From Pirellulales bacterium (lineage in GTDB: Bacteria > Planctomycetota > Planctomycetia > Pirellulales > JAICIG01), in assembly GCA_025927475.1 (NCBI GenBank), contig JAICLL010000008.1:1-64000 (forward strand): a stretch of 64,000 nt of DNA, written 5' to 3'. Positions 32,701-39,667 of this stretch are shown here, piece after piece (the first letter of the stretch is position 1; the number at the start of each line of letters is the position of its first letter). A program made the position numbers and the translations under genes. The notes under the pieces are model-generated. The model saw only the letters and a program-made list of their open reading frames with translations, ran no database searches and was not told the origin of the DNA.

Positions 32701-34299
32701 GAAGCCAAGGCCAACCGTGCCAGGCCGGTCGCAAAAAAAAAGCGAGCCGAGGTGAACCAGCCCGCCGCGGAAGCTGAAGCAGACCAGGTAGCCGATGCCC
32801 AGCAGCCGGGCGAACTTGCCGGCCCGGTTGCCGCGCCTCCGCAGGCCGGCCTCGATGCGGACGTGCCCATTCAGATCAACTTTGCCGAGGGCGACGATCC
32901 GAACGTCGCCTGGAACGACTATTTTGCCTCGCACGACGGCGACCAGGCGCCCTCGGAAACCATGGTGCGCGAAACCGTGCGCCGCCTGATGAAGGCGCAC
33001 ACCTATAAGCATGCCATCGGCCTGATCTATGCGGCCTTGCGGCACCAGCAGGGCCAGCCGTGGATGTACGAAGTGCTGGGCATCGCGCTGCAGGCAGACG
33101 GCCGCGCGCCCGACGAAATCGAGCGCGTGCTGATGTCGGCCGCCGACTTCGCCTCCACCCCGGTCGAGCTGATGTATCTGGGGCAATACCTGGCCCGCAG
33201 CGGATTGAAACGCCGGGCGCTGATGCTCTTCCGCCAGGCCAGCGAGCTCGATCCCGAAGCCGCCGAGCCGTATATGCACGGACTGCGGCTGGCTCAGGAG
33301 CAAGACGATCTGGCCGGCATTCAATGGGCCACCGTCGGCATTCTCAGCCGCGTGTGGTCGGCGCGGCAGACGCCGATTTGGGAAGCGGGCTGGACGGCCG
33401 CCGAGGCCACGCTCGAACGCTTGTCGAGCGAAAACCGCACGGAGGAAGTCGCCGCCTATCGCAAACAGCTCGACGAGGCGCTGGTGCGCGATTGCATCAT
33501 CGTGGTCACTTGGAATGGCGAGGCCGACGTCGATCTGATGGTCGAAGAGCCTGCCGGCACGATTTGCTCGTTTCGCAATCCGCGCACCACGTCGGGCGGC
33601 GTGATGTTGGGCGACGCGGTGTCGAAATCGAAGAAAGCCAGCCGCACCGGCGAGGGCGCGCAGGAAGTTTACGCCTGCAACAAGGGCTTTGACGGCACCT
33701 ACCGCGCGCTGGTCCGGCGTGTGTGGGGCAAGCTCACCGCGAAAAAGGTGACCGTCGAAATTATCTGGCATTACTGGTCGAAGGACGAAAAGACCGAGCG
33801 GAAACAAATCGATCTGAGCGACGACGAAGCGGTGGTCGTGTTCGACCTGAAAGACGGCCGCCGCACGGAGCCGCTCGAGGAACAGCAGGCGGCCAACGCC
33901 GCCGCGGAGCAAATGAAGCGGGGCCAGCAGTTGGAAGTCGCCCGCCAGCTCAACGCCTTGCACGACCCGCGTGTGGTTGGCAGCCTGGCCAGCGCCCGCA
34001 AACGCGTCGTGGGGGACCTTCCGCGCGGCATCGCGCCGTTCAACCCGTGGGTGCAACGCGGCGCTGTCGGCTATCAGCCGGTGATCATTTCGCTGCCCAA
34101 AGGCGCGACGCTGACGGTCGCGCCGGCGGTCGTTTCGGCCGACCGGCGCTATGTGCGCGTCACGTCGATTCCGCTGTTTTCGGGCGTCACGGAAGTGAAC
34201 ACGTTTAACTACGCCACCGGCGCCAGCGGCACCAGCGGCGGGGCCGGCGGCGGTGGCTTCGGCGCCGGCGGCGGTCGCGGCGGTTTGGGCGGCTTCTAA
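29773..34299 (+). CDS. Very large secreted vWA protein with STN-like, Gly/Met-rich and DUF2135-like regions
   Basis: A 1508-residue exported protein. Signal peptide: residues 1-26 (PVWYGLILLFASTAALAVE). vWA domain: about 60-240 with the intact metal motif DTSAS, then VYIGDGMS. A coiled-coil region around 520-590 precedes an STN-like/secretin N-terminal-like domain at about 693-793 (KDAVDFLKEKHQIEIQLDMR). A Gly/Met tandem tract follows at about 805-885 built on GGGMGMMG. TPR-like helices lie at about 1060-1180, and a DUF2135-like beta domain at about 1238-1363 (VVTWNGEADVDLMVEEPAGT). The end is Gly-rich. Residues about 888-936 are encoded by family E repeat units. The frame is open to 29464, but ATG at 29773 gives the signal peptide. 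Probably a surface or periplasmic scaffold; function unknown. Confidence 0.75.
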   Translation: MSIRFASRPVWYGLILLFASTAALAVEPAAEMETFVKPDGEGYFALKLSPRIAQPPRAAHDLVVLFDTSASQVGEYRTKALGALRSMLGALDAKDRVALVAVDLDAIRLTSSFVPVASEPMQKALADLERRVPLGSTDMPRALEAAADAYDGDGGDRARSVVYIGDGMSIADMMAAPELRKVLDRLVGDRISVSSYAVGPRIDQVLLGALANHTGGMVLWDDQSLNERKVGGSLAEVARGVVVWPTDAKLPEALRDVYPRRVPPLRFDRDSVLIGSYDDAAVKAGDALDVTIDAEMSGRPVALHWQVTADPPANNNAYLAKVVEAAAESDGVALPAVGSQGLAALRRVVNSQSQQLARLGEQALADGQVDDAVQLARQAAQFDPANPNAKLLRTAALRAQRSGGQKAGARQANAQGGGQAAAARRAAAPPPAAGEGGLRLRGSDRPAGDDLPVPPGAARDVDEAADGDLLDEVERDQRVRTDFIRRDVQVELRRARDNMAVDPVGTTENLKMLLEKLQHDVALPPEVRDQLASQVEDVLRSASRQAVVMEEKMMSQQQRLAEGEDRERLLRELYLQEQKVDQLMARFNALLDEERYRDAEAVANIAEEMLPGRPGLRGAELSARMTGYTADMNAVRDLRHKGVIDSFYQVELSHIPTPDEPPILYPDPEVWQLLTERRKKYKAVDLTQNSPTEEKILAALDEPTVMDFEETPLKDAVDFLKEKHQIEIQLDMRALEDAGMGSDTPVTRQLKGITLRSALRLLLGEYELTYVIRNEVLLITSKTEAENMLSTRVYPVGDLVIPVGPPMMGRGMGGGGGRGMGMMNVPGGMGGGMGMMGGGMGGMGMMGGGMGMMGGGMGMMGGGMGMMGGGMGMMGGGMGGMGMMCVPDNTDDVAPIRLSPLAARCNQVAPALVAGLPTNDAVAPAPVAGLNGQTPVARPAHVSSDAQFGLVAFAGGDGLSLSKRKPATAKPTSAKPEAKANRARPVAKKKRAEVNQPAAEAEADQVADAQQPGELAGPVAAPPQAGLDADVPIQINFAEGDDPNVAWNDYFASHDGDQAPSETMVRETVRRLMKAHTYKHAIGLIYAALRHQQGQPWMYEVLGIALQADGRAPDEIERVLMSAADFASTPVELMYLGQYLARSGLKRRALMLFRQASELDPEAAEPYMHGLRLAQEQDDLAGIQWATVGILSRVWSARQTPIWEAGWTAAEATLERLSSENRTEEVAAYRKQLDEALVRDCIIVVTWNGEADVDLMVEEPAGTICSFRNPRTTSGGVMLGDAVSKSKKASRTGEGAQEVYACNKGFDGTYRALVRRVWGKLTAKKVTVEIIWHYWSKDEKTERKQIDLSDDEAVVVFDLKDGRRTEPLEEQQAANAAAEQMKRGQQLEVARQLNALHDPRVVGSLASARKRVVGDLPRGIAPFNPWVQRGAVGYQPVIISLPKGATLTVAPAVVSADRRYVRVTSIPLFSGVTEVNTFNYATGASGTSGGAGGGGFGAGGGRGGLGGF

Positions 34300-34318
34300 T
34301 AACTTCAGGACGCCGGGC

Positions 34319-34357
34319 ATGACAGAAAGATTGCCTTCGTCTTTGTTTTTCTGTCAG
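34319..34357. repeat. Hairpin repeat, family G, possible bidirectional terminator
   Basis: ATGACAGAAA (34319-34328) pairs with TTTCTGTCA (34348-34356) across a 19-bp loop, preceded by CTTTGTTT. It lies between the convergent vWA gene and trmB, where a shared terminator is expected. Confidence 0.55.
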
Positions 34358-34370
34358 CAAGACGGATGAA

Positions 34371-35027
34371 TCATCCCAGCGAATCGCCTCGTTTCGCAAA
34401 TTCGGCCCGGTAGACCGGCTCGCCCGACAGCCGCGTTCGGCGCTCAAAATTGGTGCGGTAATCCAGATCGTGCTCGGGCTGCCGCTCGGGCACGTCAAAC
34501 GGTCCACTCAGCCGCGTGACTTCGCGCACCAGGTCGAGCGTCGATTCAAAGTATTCCTGGACGTCGGTCCAAAAATGCAGCCGACCGCCTTCGGCCAGCG
34601 CACGTTCGATCTCGCTCAGAAAGGCGGCGGTCATCAGGCGGCGCTTTTTGTGGCGGGCTTTCCACCAGGGATCGGGAAAATACACATGGACCGCGGCCAG
34701 CGAGCGGTCGGGCAGACGCTCGCGAAAGACACGCGGTCCGTCGCCTTCGACGACGCAAGCGTTGGTCAGGCCGCGTTTGGCCAAACGCGCCGCCGCGAAG
34801 CGGGCGTATTTGCCCGCCAGCTCGAGGCCCAAAAAGTCGCGCTCGGGCGCCGCCGCGGCCGCCGACGCCAGGAACAAACCTTTACCGCTGCCGACTTCAA
34901 CCTCCAGCGGCGCCGCGCGGCCAAACATCGCCTCGGGTTGCCAGGGAACCGGAAGATCGTCGAACTTACGCAGGCGCCCGGCCAGGTCGATCGCGGCGTC
35001 GATCTTTCGCAGGGCGCGGCGTGGCAT
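34371..35027 (-). CDS. trmB: tRNA (guanine-N7-)-methyltransferase
   Basis: TrmB methylates G46 in the variable loop of tRNAs using S-adenosylmethionine. About 218 residues with LEVEVGSGKGLFLASAA (SAM-binding motif I), FLGLELAGKYARFAAARL, VHVYFPDPWWKARHKKRRL (the family's PDPWxKxRHxKRR signature) and the C-terminal DYRTNFERRTRLSGEPVYRA, which matches the usual TxFExR end. The frame extends to 35075, but those residues come from repeat sequence; ATG at 35027 starts the conserved MPRRALRKIDA. It follows a FabZ-like gene on the same strand. Confidence 0.94.
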   Translation of the reverse strand: MPRRALRKIDAAIDLAGRLRKFDDLPVPWQPEAMFGRAAPLEVEVGSGKGLFLASAAAAAPERDFLGLELAGKYARFAAARLAKRGLTNACVVEGDGPRVFRERLPDRSLAAVHVYFPDPWWKARHKKRRLMTAAFLSEIERALAEGGRLHFWTDVQEYFESTLDLVREVTRLSGPFDVPERQPEHDLDYRTNFERRTRLSGEPVYRAEFAKRGDSLG

Positions 35028-35067
35028 AGGGAGAGGAGGGAGGCAGAAGCCAAGGGCCGGAGTTTGT

Positions 35068-35117
35068 CCGGCCACAAGGGCCGGGGCTACCTGGCCACAA
35101 GGGCCGAGGCTACCCGG
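35068..35117. repeat. Tandem family E repeat units
   Basis: Two consecutive GGCCACAAGGGCCG(G/A)GGCTACC units between trmB and the FabZ-like gene. The second reaches the 3' end of the dehydratase frame, so its last residues (TTPAAG) are repeat-derived. Confidence 0.65.
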
Positions 35118-35652
35118 CGGCGGGGGTCGTGGTGTTCAAAATATCGCTTGGCAGCGGAACGCCTTTGATCTGCCCCTCGCAAACCAACGTATCGCGCACG
35201 AAACCCTGGAAGCGGCTGACGACGATCGCGCCCCGCCGCACCTTGATGAGCTGGGCCGCCATCACCAGGCGGTCACCGGGCCGCACCGGGTCGCGGAAAC
35301 GAACCTCGTCCATGCCCCCGAAACCCAGCACTTTGGCGCCCAGCAAATCGTACTTCTGCGACATATAGCTGCATAACTGAGCGGCGCACTCGCACATCAT
35401 CACGCCCGGCATGATCGGCTGGCCGGGCATGTGGCCGCGGGCCCAGAACTCGTCGTGCCGCACATCTTTATAACCGACGCAAAGCTTGCGCACGCCGTCT
35501 TCATGCACGATGGCCGTCAACTGTTCCATTTCGAAACGTTGCGGGTTCCAGCGGCGGATATCGTCGATGCCGGCGATGACCTGGCTCAGGTCGTATTCCG
35601 ACGGTTCGATAATCAGGTCTTTTCCAGGCACGCGCAGATTCTCCCAGGCCAC
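35110..35652 (-). CDS. FabZ/FabA-like 3-hydroxyacyl-[ACP] dehydratase
   Basis: A 180-residue hot-dog-fold dehydratase of fatty-acid synthesis. The active-site segment is GHMPGQPIMPGVMMCECAAQ, giving the catalytic histidine and, in the long helix, the glutamate. FRDPVRPGDRLVMAAQLIK is the second conserved strand pair. It is longer than classic FabZ by an N-terminal part (LIIEPSEYDLSQVIAGIDD). Planctomycetes often encode several FabZ-like paralogues, so this may serve a variant acyl chain rather than the main cycle. It lies 31 bp downstream of a 32-residue basic protein gene and upstream of trmB. Confidence 0.88.
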   Translation of the reverse strand: MAWENLRVPGKDLIIEPSEYDLSQVIAGIDDIRRWNPQRFEMEQLTAIVHEDGVRKLCVGYKDVRHDEFWARGHMPGQPIMPGVMMCECAAQLCSYMSQKYDLLGAKVLGFGGMDEVRFRDPVRPGDRLVMAAQLIKVRRGAIVVSRFQGFVRDTLVCEGQIKGVPLPSDILNTTTPAAG

Positions 35653-35683
35653 AATCCGCCAGGCGGCAGTCCTCCCAGCCGCT

Positions 35684-35782
35684 TCATGTCTTGATCATCT
35701 TTCGTTTCAGGCGACGGGCTTTGCTATTCGCGGGCCGCGAGCCGTGATTGGCCTTTTTCAATACTCGATGTGGTTTTGCCAT
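35684..35782 (-). CDS. 32-residue highly basic small protein
   Basis: Sequence pattern MAKPHRVLKKANHGSRPANS followed by KARRLKRKMIKT: 14 Lys/Arg/His in 32 residues, no acidic residues. I recall similar small proteins (MxKPHRxLKKANHGxRPANxKAR) in other planctomycetes, which is why I call it. It resembles a ribosomal-protein-like or nucleic-acid-binding peptide. It ends 31 bp before the FabZ-like start and may be co-transcribed with it. The frame is open further upstream, but without family support. Confidence 0.62.
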   Translation of the reverse strand: MAKPHRVLKKANHGSRPANSKARRLKRKMIKT

Positions 35783-35998
35783 GGCGCGAAAAAATCCTGG
35801 TGAAAACGCGATATACCTGGCAGCGCAGCGGCCACGCCCCGATGAGGCGTTTCGGCCACCGTCCGCTGGAATATACGCTAACAAGAAACAGCGCGTGCGA
35901 CTAGTGCTAGTGGCCGACTTGCGCGACAGCGGGCGCGACGACGCTTGGCGGGCGTCTGATTTGGCATTCGAAATCCGGAGGTCAACCCCCGACGTCGG

Positions 35999-36033
35999 TA
36001 GGGAACGGACTTCGTGCCGTTCCGTGAGCTGCC
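35999..36033. repeat. Short repeat, family D
   Basis: TAGGGAACGGACTTCGTGCC followed by GTTCCGTGAGCTGCC, the inverse orientation of the unit at 3351-3371. It lies in a gene-free space (35783-36069) where no credible frame was seen. Confidence 0.55.
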
Positions 36034-36069
36034 GATTGGCTTCGTCCTGCCGTTTGCCGAACTTGCTCG

Positions 36070-36477
36070 TCAACAGCGTTGATGGCTGCGGCGCCAAGCG
36101 CAAAGGGCCAGCACCCCGGTCGCCGCGCCCAGGCAGTCGGCCAGCCAGTCCCACCAGTCGAAATCGCGCTGGGTAAACGGCTGCGTGGCTTCGTCGATCA
36201 GTCCAAAAGCCGCGGCCAGCAGCAACACGCCCAGCAAGCGCCACGCGGTGCTCGGCGAGCCGGCCTTGGTGAATGTGGCGGCTGCCAGCCCGGCCAAAAC
36301 GCAGTACAGCGTGAAATGCACCAGCTTATCGAGGTGCTGCGGTTCGCCGCGCATCGGGAACGGATTGGGCCAATGCGTCAGCAGCACCAAGCACAGCCAG
36401 TAGGCGGCCAGATACCATTTGCCACCGCGGCGCGCCGGCGGCCGCGGGCGCAGGTTCTTTTCCGCCGGAGCGAGCAT
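36070..36477 (-). CDS. VanZ-like membrane protein
   Basis: A 135-residue protein of the VanZ-like family with four hydrophobic helices. YLAAYWLCLVLLTHWPNPFP is helix 1. DKLVHFTLYCVLAGLAAATF carries the family's DKxxHFxxY motif. LLGVLLLAAAFGLIDEATQP has the conserved DEAxQ. FDWWDWLADCLGAATGVLAL ends with the DWxADxxGA motif. VanZ proteins confer mild teicoplanin resistance in some species, but most are of unknown role. It follows the WecA/MraY-like gene by 10 bp on the same strand and is probably part of that transcription unit. Confidence 0.88.
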   Translation of the reverse strand: MLAPAEKNLRPRPPARRGGKWYLAAYWLCLVLLTHWPNPFPMRGEPQHLDKLVHFTLYCVLAGLAAATFTKAGSPSTAWRLLGVLLLAAAFGLIDEATQPFTQRDFDWWDWLADCLGAATGVLALCAWRRSHQRC

Positions 36478-36487
36478 AGGGCAAAGT

Positions 36488-37636
36488 TTAACCAGTGTTT
36501 TGCAGATCGTGTACCGCCTGGCCGGGCTTCAATGGTCGCCGCCATGCGGCGTGGTTGTCAAGCAACTGCAAAGGTCTTGCTAGCCATCGGCCCAGCGAAC
36601 GGCCCACCCGTTCCGCTTCGTGGCCACCCACAAGCCGGTATCGCACCGCGACAACCGCGGCGACCGCCAGCGCGCCCCAAGTGACGATTTCGGGCGTGCC
36701 CGCCGCCACGGCCACCGCCGCGGCGCCGCTGGCGCCCGATAGAGCAGCCAGCACGCCGACGACCTTGCCCACGCGCCAGCCACGGTCGAGCAACTGGTGG
36801 TGAAGATGGCCTCGATCCGGCAGCCAAAACGCGCGACCGGCCAGCATCCGCCGGAGCACCGCCAGGCCAAGATCGACCCACGGCACCGCCAGCAGCGCGG
36901 CCGGCAGCATCAGGCGCGATTCGCCGGGCACCCGCTGCGAGACCGCCAGCGAAAGCCCTGTCAGCCAAAGCCCGATGGTCATGCTGCCCGCGTCGCCCAG
37001 ATAAATGGTGGCGGGATGCCGGTTGAATCTCCAGAAGCCCGCCAAGGCCCCGGCCAGGACGGCGGCCAAAGGCATTGCTTCGCCATCGCCAACGCAACAA
37101 GCAACAGCACAGATCATGGCCGTGATCGTCAGTCCGACGGTTGTGGCCAAGCCATCGAGTCCGTCCAAAAAATTCAGCGCGTTGGCGCCGGCGACCAGGC
37201 AAGCGATGGTGAGCGGAATGCCGCCCCAGCCTAGCTCGACGCCGTAGCCACAGCATTCGAGCCGGTTGAACGCTTGTCCGCAGACGACCAGCGGCAGCGT
37301 GGCCGCGATTTGTCCCAGCAACTTCCAGCGCACGCGCAGGGCGTGCCGATCGTCGTACCAGCCGACCAGGCACATGAGCGCCCCCGAGGGCAACAAGCCG
37401 AGCGCCAGCGGATGTTGCGAAATGGCGTGGCACGCGAAGGTTGCCCCGGCGGCCAACCCGGCGAAGACGGCCAGACCGCCCAGATGCGGAACGGGCGCGG
37501 GTTGCAGCTTGCGCCGGCCATCGGCATGGTCGAGCGCGCCGCAGCGCCACGCCAAGCGGCGCAGAATCGGGGTCAGCAAAAAGCTGACCGCGGCGCTGAG
37601 AGTAAAGCCGGCGAGTAGCGTAAGTAAATGGTGCAT
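36488..37636 (-). CDS. WecA/MraY-like undecaprenyl-phosphate sugar-1-phosphate transferase
   Basis: About 382 residues with some 10 membrane helices. It belongs to the polyprenyl-phosphate N-acetylhexosamine-1-phosphate transferase family, which starts lipid-linked glycan assembly. Motifs: DGRRKLQPAPVPHLGGLAVF (the D-x-P-x-x-R-K-x-H-x-x-P region), GWYDDRHALRVRWKLLGQ (DD motif), NALNFLDGLDGLATTVG (NxxNxxDGxDGLA), ATIYLGDAGSMTIGLWL (GDxGS) and DRGHLHHQLLDRGWRV (HLHH). The frame extends to 37744, but ATG at 37636 clears the preceding gene by 26 bp. Probably begins synthesis of an exported polysaccharide with the neighbouring glycosyltransferases. Confidence 0.93.
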   Translation of the reverse strand: MHHLLTLLAGFTLSAAVSFLLTPILRRLAWRCGALDHADGRRKLQPAPVPHLGGLAVFAGLAAGATFACHAISQHPLALGLLPSGALMCLVGWYDDRHALRVRWKLLGQIAATLPLVVCGQAFNRLECCGYGVELGWGGIPLTIACLVAGANALNFLDGLDGLATTVGLTITAMICAVACCVGDGEAMPLAAVLAGALAGFWRFNRHPATIYLGDAGSMTIGLWLTGLSLAVSQRVPGESRLMLPAALLAVPWVDLGLAVLRRMLAGRAFWLPDRGHLHHQLLDRGWRVGKVVGVLAALSGASGAAAVAVAAGTPEIVTWGALAVAAVVAVRYRLVGGHEAERVGRSLGRWLARPLQLLDNHAAWRRPLKPGQAVHDLQNTG

Positions 37637-37662
37637 CGCAGCGCGCGGAGTGCCGTGGACGT

Positions 37663-39522
37663 TCAAAACCGGTTGCCGCGTGTGCTCTGCGACGCATCGC
37701 CATCGGTGGCCGCGGCAGAGGTTTGCCGGTGCCCCGGCTGGCAACTACCGGGGCATCGCTTAGGCTCTACCCCGGCCACCGGGCATTGCGAGGCTTGCGT
37801 ATCCCGTGCGAGGACCACAGCATCACGCCAATCAAACCCTGGTGGCAGGCGCCGCCGGTCGATGGGCCGCAACCCTCGGCTGCGGGCAAGTTCTGCGAAC
37901 CTTTTGGTTTCGTGGGGCGTGGTTTGGTGCGGCAGCGCAACGGCCAGATCGGCGCTGTCCAGCGCCGTGGCTTCGGCGTTCAAGGCGTGGGTGGTTGCCT
38001 GCGCATAAAAACCAAGCAATCCCAAAGGTGTGGGCGTGCTGATCTGCCGGCCGGGGCCAAACTCGGCCAGAATCCAGCGGCCCAAGGCGGCTTCGCGCCC
38101 GCGACCTGGGTGTTGCCCGACGAGCACTTCGGTGGCGTTGGCCGTCAGGGTGAGCGAGATGGCGCCGAACACGGCCATTGCGCGCGCCCAGCCGTAAGGT
38201 CGGTGTTCGCTCTGCGAAAGCAGCGACTGCCGCCGAGCGTCAGGGGAGGCGGCGAGCGAGCCATTCGCCGCCCGCTCCAGCCAACGGCAGACCCAGCAGC
38301 ACCCTGTGGCCGCGCACGGCAACGCCAACATCACGATGCTGAGAAAGTAACGGCTGCTCGTGGCTTGCGCGTACCACAAATGAACCCAGGCGCCGGCCGC
38401 CACACAGCCCGACACCAGAAACAAAATCAGGTGATCACGCCGCAGCCAGACACGCGGGCAACACAGAAATCCCAGCATCCAACTGATGCCCAGCAGCGCG
38501 CCGAAGCCACGCCGCAGCGCGTTGACATACAGCCATAAGGTGCGAGCGACGCTCATGCGGAGCGGCGGCTCGCTCACCACCGGCTCCGGCGAGGGCGATA
38601 CGTTCATCGCAGGCGAGGCCACGAGCTGCGAACTCGCGGTGGGTGCCGGCTCGACGCGGTTCTGCTCGGCGCGGTTTTCATCCTCGCCTTGAAGGGCATT
38701 CCAGGTGGCCCGCGACCACAGGGCCACATATTCAAGTCGCCGGAAGTTTCCCCATTCCCAATGTGGCTGCCCGGCCAGCCAGGTGACGTTGATCGCCAGC
38801 AACAGCAGCGGGCAGACCGCCACGGCCGCCGCACAGCCCCCCGCCGCCCGGTAGCCCCGGCCCTCGTGGCCGGCCCCCGCACGTCGGGCGATAGGTCGAC
38901 ACACCGTCCAACCCATCAGCGGCAGATACAGCGTCCATCCCTCGAAGCGCGTATGAATCGCCAGCGCGATGCAAAGCCCCGCCGGCAAATACCAACGCAG
39001 CCGCTGCTGGGCGGCCGCGCGCCAGCTTGCGTACAGACTCAGCGCCCAAAGCAGCCAGAACGTCGGATCGCGCAGCAATTCGGGACTCGACTCCACGAGC
39101 TTGGGGTGGACGGCATAGAGCAGGCATCCCACCGTGGCCAGCCGGTCGTTGAACTGCCGCCGCAGCCAGCCAAACAGCGGCAACACGGTCAGCGACGACA
39201 GCGCGACGCCCCACATCTCGCCCGCCGCTTGCCAATCAAGCCCCAGCGCATGCAACGAAGCCAAGACGGGCGGATAGGTATTGAGCCGCAATTGCCCCAA
39301 GCCCGCGTCGAGATCGCCGCGCTGGAGCGCCTCGGCCAGATGGATATAAAACACACCGTCGTTGCAGAGCGTATCGAGCCGCCAGGCCATCCAGATTCGC
39401 GGCACGAGGCAAGCGCACACCAGCCCAACGAGCAGCCAACCGCGTAGCGGCCAAGCCGCGTCTTCCGCGCGGCCGTCGATCACGGCATTCCCAAAATTGA
39501 GGTCAAGCGCGGCGGGTTTCAT
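37663..39522 (-). CDS. ArnT-like (GT39/GT83) membrane glycosyltransferase
   Basis: About 619 residues, multi-helix integral membrane protein of the PMT/ArnT type that uses polyprenyl-phosphate sugars. The start WLLVGLVCACLVPRIWMAWR and the first-loop acidic segment NDGVFYIHLAEALQRGDL carry the family's D/E motif. LLYAVHPKLVESSPELLRDP and ALAIHTRFEGWTLYLPLMGW follow, with several further helices. Residues near 215-235 (AGAGHEGRGYRAAGG) correspond to a family E repeat, and the C-terminal about 40 residues (VEPKRCPGSCQPGHRQ...) to a family H repeat, so both are likely repeat-derived. ATG at 39522 chosen; the frame is open to 39678. Confidence 0.76.
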   Translation of the reverse strand: MKPAALDLNFGNAVIDGRAEDAAWPLRGWLLVGLVCACLVPRIWMAWRLDTLCNDGVFYIHLAEALQRGDLDAGLGQLRLNTYPPVLASLHALGLDWQAAGEMWGVALSSLTVLPLFGWLRRQFNDRLATVGCLLYAVHPKLVESSPELLRDPTFWLLWALSLYASWRAAAQQRLRWYLPAGLCIALAIHTRFEGWTLYLPLMGWTVCRPIARRAGAGHEGRGYRAAGGCAAAVAVCPLLLLAINVTWLAGQPHWEWGNFRRLEYVALWSRATWNALQGEDENRAEQNRVEPAPTASSQLVASPAMNVSPSPEPVVSEPPLRMSVARTLWLYVNALRRGFGALLGISWMLGFLCCPRVWLRRDHLILFLVSGCVAAGAWVHLWYAQATSSRYFLSIVMLALPCAATGCCWVCRWLERAANGSLAASPDARRQSLLSQSEHRPYGWARAMAVFGAISLTLTANATEVLVGQHPGRGREAALGRWILAEFGPGRQISTPTPLGLLGFYAQATTHALNAEATALDSADLAVALPHQTTPHETKRFAELARSRGLRPIDRRRLPPGFDWRDAVVLARDTQASQCPVAGVEPKRCPGSCQPGHRQTSAAATDGDASQSTRGNRF

Positions 39523-39667
39523 GGCGTATCGAACCAAGGGCCGCGTATTGAACCGCGACGGCCGCCCGCCGTCAATTCCGAAATCTTTTGGCCAATTCGA
39601 CTTGGTGCCTTTGCCCGGCTTGTGGTAAGCTCTCGGCCCGAACGTCACCGAGCAGTCGGCGAGCTGC

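Noticed and set aside
29842-34320. A 1492-codon open frame on the minus strand opposite the large vWA gene
   Set aside because: It has low-complexity, His/Arg-rich composition typical of antisense frames in high-GC DNA, no domain pattern, and the plus strand has clear vWA, STN-like and signal-peptide features.
35783-36244. Open frames on both strands before the VanZ-like gene
   Set aside because: Apart from the 32-residue basic protein they are Arg/Pro-rich, overlap a dispersed repeat and lack any family pattern.
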